Assembly: GCA_963805705.1 (NCBI GenBank)
Contig: CAWDVH010000001.1
Span: 1,054,001 to 1,118,000, forward strand
From: CAWDVH01 sp963805705
GTDB taxonomy: Bacteria > Actinomycetota > Actinomycetes > Streptosporangiales > Streptosporangiaceae
Direction: 5' to 3'
Length of the DNA: 64,000 nt
Of this stretch, positions 60,712 to 64,000 are shown piece after piece (position 1 is the stretch's first letter; each line of letters begins with the position of its first letter). The position numbers were made by a program, and so were the translations under genes. Under the pieces are notes generated by a model that did no database searches, was not told where the DNA came from, and was given only the letters and a program-made list of their open reading frames with translations.

Positions 60712-61569
60712 CTACCGCACGATGCGGATGACCCGCTCCATGCCGAGCTGGGCGTGCTCGCGGCCGTCCTGGGTGTCCATGAAGCACACCAGGACCCAGT
60801 GGCCGGGCCGGTTATGGATGACCTGCTGCTGGTAGCCGCCATGGGTCATGATTCCGTAGAAGCTGTAGAAATTGGTGGCCAGGCGCTGCGCCTGGCCGTC
60901 CTTGCCTGCCCTCAGCAGCGCGGCGATCTTGCGCGCTCCGGCCGCGCTGCGGGCCCGGACGGCGACGATCATGTGCACGAGGAAGCCGTGATTGGCGAAG
61001 CGGACCAGCTCGCCGTCGTGCAGCTTGGCGGGGCCGCGGAAGCCGAACTCGATCGCGGAGATCGTGGCCTGCGGCCTGGGCAGCCGGGCCGGGGAAGCGG
61101 CCTTGGAGATCGTGAAGGTCGTCAGCGGCGGGGTCTTGGCGTTCGTCGCCAGGTCGACCGCGACATACCGGCCGGGCGACAGGTGGGCCTGCGCCGCGGT
61201 GGTGCCCCGGTTGGCCTGCGGGCTGAAGACGATGGAGGCGATGAGGGCGATGTTGTTCGGGTCGCCCGCGGCGGCGGTCAGGAGCTGCGCCACCGTGACT
61301 CCGGGGTCGAGCCGGACGAACGTGGGATTGCCCATCGGCTCCCGGCTGACCTTCGAGACCACGCGGACGCCACCGGACCGCAGCGCCCCGCTGACCGTGA
61401 TCGTCTTGCCGTTCATCCGTACCGTGATCGTCGGCAGCGGCGACCGGTGCGCGGCCGCGGTGGCGCTGGGTGCCCCGCTAGCGGCCAGCGCCGTGCCGGC
61501 CGGGACGGCCAGCGACAGTCCCGCCGCTACAACTGCCGCGCCGGCGGTGATGGAAGCGATGCGTCTCAT
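60712..61569 (-). CDS. Secreted cupredoxin-like protein
   Basis: 285 residues with a Sec signal peptide (VVAAGLSLAVPAGTALA). The C-terminal third looks like a type 1 copper fold: HGFLVHMIVAV and GHWVLVCFMDTQDGREHAQLGM provide His, Cys, His and Met in cupredoxin order. The N-terminal half (ITVRMNGKTITVSG; SGGVRVVSKVSREP) is a separate beta domain. Electron transfer or copper binding outside the cell is likely; not proven. Confidence 0.7.
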   Translation of the reverse strand: MRRIASITAGAAVVAAGLSLAVPAGTALAASGAPSATAAAHRSPLPTITVRMNGKTITVSGALRSGGVRVVSKVSREPMGNPTFVRLDPGVTVAQLLTAAAGDPNNIALIASIVFSPQANRGTTAAQAHLSPGRYVAVDLATNAKTPPLTTFTISKAASPARLPRPQATISAIEFGFRGPAKLHDGELVRFANHGFLVHMIVAVRARSAAGARKIAALLRAGKDGQAQRLATNFYSFYGIMTHGGYQQQVIHNRPGHWVLVCFMDTQDGREHAQLGMERVIRIVR

Positions 61570-61789
61570 TGTCCCTCCTCAGGATCTGACCGCGGGTGAC
61601 CGGCTCGGCATGCCGCTCCCCCGCCTGATCCGCGCCGGCATGCGCCGCGCGGCCTGATATATGACCGTGCCCCCGTGCCGCGGCGCGGGCCAGGATGGTG
61701 CCTGGCGTGACAGGGTGGGCCTAGCACCACCGACGCTCCTCGCGCCTGCTCACTGGCGTACTGAGCGCGGGTGTGCGGAAAATAGCTGG
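61570..61789. promoter_or_regulatory. Divergent cupredoxin / response-regulator intergenic region
   Basis: 220 bp serving two divergent genes. No clear hexamer pair or palindrome stands out. The sequence GGAAAATAGCTGG directly before the ATG at 61790 has only a weak ribosome site. Confidence 0.35.
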
Positions 61790-63178
61790 ATGGATGACCT
61801 TGCCGCATCGCCGGACATCGCGATCGACGTCTTCCTCGCCGACGACAACCTGATCGTCCGCGAGGGAGTGCGTGCGCTCATCGCGCGCAACGCCGACCTT
61901 CGCGTGGTCGGAGTCGCGGCCGACTATGACGAGGTCATCAGCGGCTGCGCGGCCACCGAGCCGCACGTGCTCGTCACCGACGTCCGCATGCCGCCCTCGT
62001 ATCAGCGCGAGGGCATCGACGCGGCGAAGGAAGTGCGCAAGCGCCATCCGGGGACCGGGATCGTGGTGCTGTCCCAGTACGACGACCCTGAGTATGCGGT
62101 GTCGTTGCTGGCCGAGGGCTCGGCGGGCTACGGCTACCTGCTCAAGGACCGCATCGCCGAGGGCAATCAGCTGGCCGATGCCATCCGCTGCGTCGCCACC
62201 GGCGGCACCGCGCTCGACCCCGCGATCGTCGAGGCGCTAGTCCGGCCCGTGGTCTCGCCGGGGGGGCTGCTGCCGGCCGAGGAGGACCTGCTCGGGATGG
62301 TGGCCGAGGGCAAGCCGATCAAGGCCATCGCGGCCGCCCGGCACGCGCCGCCCGAGGCCGTCGATGCCGAGGTCGAGGCGGTCTTCGTCAAGCTGGCCGC
62401 CGGCGTGGCCACCGGGAACCCGGCCGCGCTCAACCGGCTCCGGCTGCTCCACCAGGCCATCGTCGACCGCGAGGAGCAGGGCGAGACGCTGTCCCGGCTG
62501 CTGCCCGGCGGCCTGGCCGAGAAGATCCGCGGGACCGCGCTGCGGATCGGCGAGACCGAGCGCGTGCTGGTGACCGTGCTGATGAGCGACATCAGGTCCT
62601 ACTCGACCATCGCCGAGCACGCCGACCCGAGCCAGCTGGCCGGGCAGCTCAACACGCACCGCGCGGCGATGAACCATGCCATTCTCGGTGAGGGGGGCAC
62701 GGTGATGCAGTTCGTCGGGGACTCGGTGATGGCGGTCTTCGGCGCCCCGTTCCCGCAGCCCGATCACGCTGACCGGTCGGCGGCCGCGGCGGCGTCCATG
62801 CACGCGCTGCAGGACGGGATCAACTCCCGGTGGGCGGCGGACGGGCTGCCGGCCTTCGGCCTGGGCATCGGGCTGTCGACCGGCGAGGCGGCGGCCGCGC
62901 TGCTCGGCTCCGAGGAGCGGCTTGAGTACACGCTCGTCGGCGACACCGTCAACCTGTCCCAGCGGCTGCAGCAGCTCGCGGCAGCCGGGGAGACGGTATT
63001 GTCCGAGGCCACCGTCCGGGCCCTGACCGTGCCGGCCACCACTGTCGCTCTGCCCGCCCAGCTGGTCAAGGGCCGTGATACGGCGGTAGTGGCATACAAG
63101 ATCACGCAGCTCGACCTTCCCGTTCCAGCCGTGAGCACCGCCCCTGAGGGCGTTTGCGATGACCAGATGAGCCGATGA
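61790..63178 (+). CDS. Response regulator fused to class III adenylate/guanylate cyclase
   Basis: 462 residues from the ATG at 61790. A NarL-type receiver (D18, D19, phospho-acceptor D64 in VTDVRMP, Lys in LLKDR) is followed by an HTH-like remnant (about 150-200; EEDLLGMVAEGKPIKAIA) and a cyclase homology domain (about 255-440). The latter has SDIRSYST, FVGDSVMAVFG and LVGDTVNLSQRLQQL, so metal Asps and the Asn/Arg motif (VNLSQR) look intact. A real cyclase controlled by phosphorylation is plausible. No cognate kinase is adjacent. Confidence 0.87.
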   Translation: MDDLAASPDIAIDVFLADDNLIVREGVRALIARNADLRVVGVAADYDEVISGCAATEPHVLVTDVRMPPSYQREGIDAAKEVRKRHPGTGIVVLSQYDDPEYAVSLLAEGSAGYGYLLKDRIAEGNQLADAIRCVATGGTALDPAIVEALVRPVVSPGGLLPAEEDLLGMVAEGKPIKAIAAARHAPPEAVDAEVEAVFVKLAAGVATGNPAALNRLRLLHQAIVDREEQGETLSRLLPGGLAEKIRGTALRIGETERVLVTVLMSDIRSYSTIAEHADPSQLAGQLNTHRAAMNHAILGEGGTVMQFVGDSVMAVFGAPFPQPDHADRSAAAAASMHALQDGINSRWAADGLPAFGLGIGLSTGEAAAALLGSEERLEYTLVGDTVNLSQRLQQLAAAGETVLSEATVRALTVPATTVALPAQLVKGRDTAVVAYKITQLDLPVPAVSTAPEGVCDDQMSR

Positions 63179-63232
63179 CCGATGACTGTTAACCCGATGG
63201 CCGTTGACCCGATGATCACCCCGGGGGATCTG

Positions 63233-63967
63233 ATGACCGAGAGTATGCCGGCCCTGACCGTGCGGGGCGTGCGCAAGACATTCGAGGCCGAGAATGCGCC
63301 CGTCCGGGCGCTTCGCGGCGTCGACCTGACCGTGGCGGCCGGCGAGTTCGTGGCCCTGATGGGGCCGTCGGGCTGCGGCAAGTCGACGCTGCTGAATCTC
63401 GTGGCCGGGCTGGAGCTGCCGGACGAGGGCACCATCATGGTCGCCGATGAGGAGGTGACCGGGCGCGGCGAGGATGACCTGGCCCGGCTGCGCCGCAAGC
63501 ACATCGGCATCATCTTCCAGTTCTTCAACCTGCTGGAGGGGATGACGGTGCTGGAGAACGTGGCGCTGCCCGCGGTGATCGCGGGCCGCAGGCGGCGGAT
63601 GGCCGAGACCAGGGCCCGCGACCTGCTGGACCTGCTCGGCATCGGCGACAAGGCGGCCGCCGCCCCCGGCGTGCTGTCCGGCGGCCAGCGCCAGCGGCTG
63701 GCCATCGCCAGGGCGCTGGCCAACGAGCCGACCCTGCTGCTCGCCGACGAGCCGACCGGGGCGCTGGACTCCGACGGCGGCCAGGAGGTCATTGAGCTGC
63801 TCAGCCGGCTGCACGCCGGCGGCCAGACCATCGTCCTGGTCACGCACGACGGCCACGTGGCGGCGGCCGCGCAGCGGATCGTGCGCATGCTGGACGGGCG
63901 CATCGTGGCCGCCGGGGCGGAAAGCGATCCTGGTCGCCCCGCCGCCGTCACCGTCGAGGCGCGATAG
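63233..63967 (+). CDS. ABC transporter ATP-binding protein (MacB/LolD type)
   Basis: 244 residues from the ATG at 63233 (GGGGGA 6 nt upstream; in-frame ATGs back to 63182 look like low-complexity MTVNPMAVDPM sequence). Walker A MGPSGCGKST, signature LSGGQRQR, Walker B LLLADEPTGALD and the MacB-like IIFQFFNLLEGMTVLENV. It probably works with an FtsX-like permease that starts just downstream. Confidence 0.9.
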   Translation: MTESMPALTVRGVRKTFEAENAPVRALRGVDLTVAAGEFVALMGPSGCGKSTLLNLVAGLELPDEGTIMVADEEVTGRGEDDLARLRRKHIGIIFQFFNLLEGMTVLENVALPAVIAGRRRRMAETRARDLLDLLGIGDKAAAAPGVLSGGQRQRLAIARALANEPTLLLADEPTGALDSDGGQEVIELLSRLHAGGQTIVLVTHDGHVAAAAQRIVRMLDGRIVAAGAESDPGRPAAVTVEAR

Positions 63968-63969
63968 CC

Positions 63970-64000
63970 GTGCACCGCAGCCGGCAGGCTGCGCGGACGC
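63970..64000 (+). CDS. Start of a gene, probably the ABC permease (partial)
   Basis: GTG at 63970, 2 nt after the ATPase stop, reading VHRSRQAART before the window ends. An FtsX-like permease is expected from context; the sequence itself is too short to identify. Confidence 0.35.
   Translation, partial: MHRSRQAART

Noticed and set aside
57651..60731. 1026-codon plus-strand ORF opposite the second STAND gene
   Set aside because: Arg/Gln/Gly/His-rich shadow frame; the minus-strand frame has clear domain motifs.
1..64000. Insertion sequences, integrases, prophage or biosynthetic gene cluster
   Set aside because: No transposase, integrase, phage structural, PKS or NRPS genes were seen, and base composition is uniform.

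Overview
The window is a high-GC (about 70%) actinobacterial chromosome segment. The taxonomic signal comes from mycothiol biosynthesis (mshA), the gpmA-senX3-regX3-mshA gene order, a CarD regulator, a PknF/Rv1747-like kinase and FHA-ABC pair, many 4-bp ATGA/GTGA start-stop overlaps and frequent GTG starts. An order or genus cannot be fixed from sequence alone. There are no rRNA or tRNA genes, insertion sequences, prophage genes or CRISPR arrays. The DNA reads as ordinary chromosome with a few accessory clusters.

Layout. 0-14.3 kb: the start of a DinB2-like polymerase running off the left edge, a DUF2993 lipid-binding protein coupled to a Ser/Thr kinase with a beta-propeller sensor, a divergent FHA-FHA-ABC exporter, a secreted alpha/beta hydrolase, a polar amino acid ABC importer, an L,D-transpeptidase, a PPK2 kinase and a Gfo/Idh/MocA oxidoreductase. 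14.4-25.9 kb: a frameshifted isoaspartyl methyltransferase, rlmB-cysS, a PPOX-fold protein, a phosphoesterase, a PadR operon, a homogentisate-dioxygenase-like gene, a DUF2637 protein with a PSTPAQ repeat domain, ispF and carD. The usual ispD is not between carD and ispF. 26-33 kb: envelope and lipoproteins, regX3-senX3-gpmA, a 22-bp tandem repeat, mshA-ybjN and a CsoR repressor.

33.4-37.1 kb: a redox operon made of a mini membrane protein, ApbE, a haem-b ferric-reductase-like membrane protein, a NuoF-like protein and a 3Fe-4S ferredoxin. It looks like a route carrying NAD(P)H or ferredoxin electrons to the outside of the membrane. 37.1-38.3 kb: a CaiB-type CoA transferase or racemase.

38.3-44.0 kb is the most unusual part, an apparent magnesium homeostasis cassette. 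A promoter and an M-box Mg2+ riboswitch are followed by a 23-codon leader ORF and an NRAMP-related transporter whose metal-site Met is Ala. Facing it is a two-gene operon with a membrane-free PRC-MgtE_N-CBS protein (the cytosolic Mg2+ sensor of MgtE without its channel) coupled by ATGA to a second NRAMP-related transporter. A duplicated structured element of about 127 nt lies between the two convergent transporters. Next come an APC permease fused to an OB fold and a CDF exporter (44.3-47.6 kb).

47.7-51.6 kb: an R2-like diiron protein, a second PadR regulator coupled to a peptide deformylase, and a GH1 glucosidase. 51.5-63.2 kb is a cyclic-nucleotide-flavoured region: two cyclase-homology/STAND-ATPase/helical-repeat proteins flank an FAD oxidoreductase, an MBL hydrolase and a cNMP-binding protein, followed by a cupredoxin-like secreted protein and a response regulator fused to a class III cyclase. 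The window ends in an ABC ATPase and the first codons of its probable permease.
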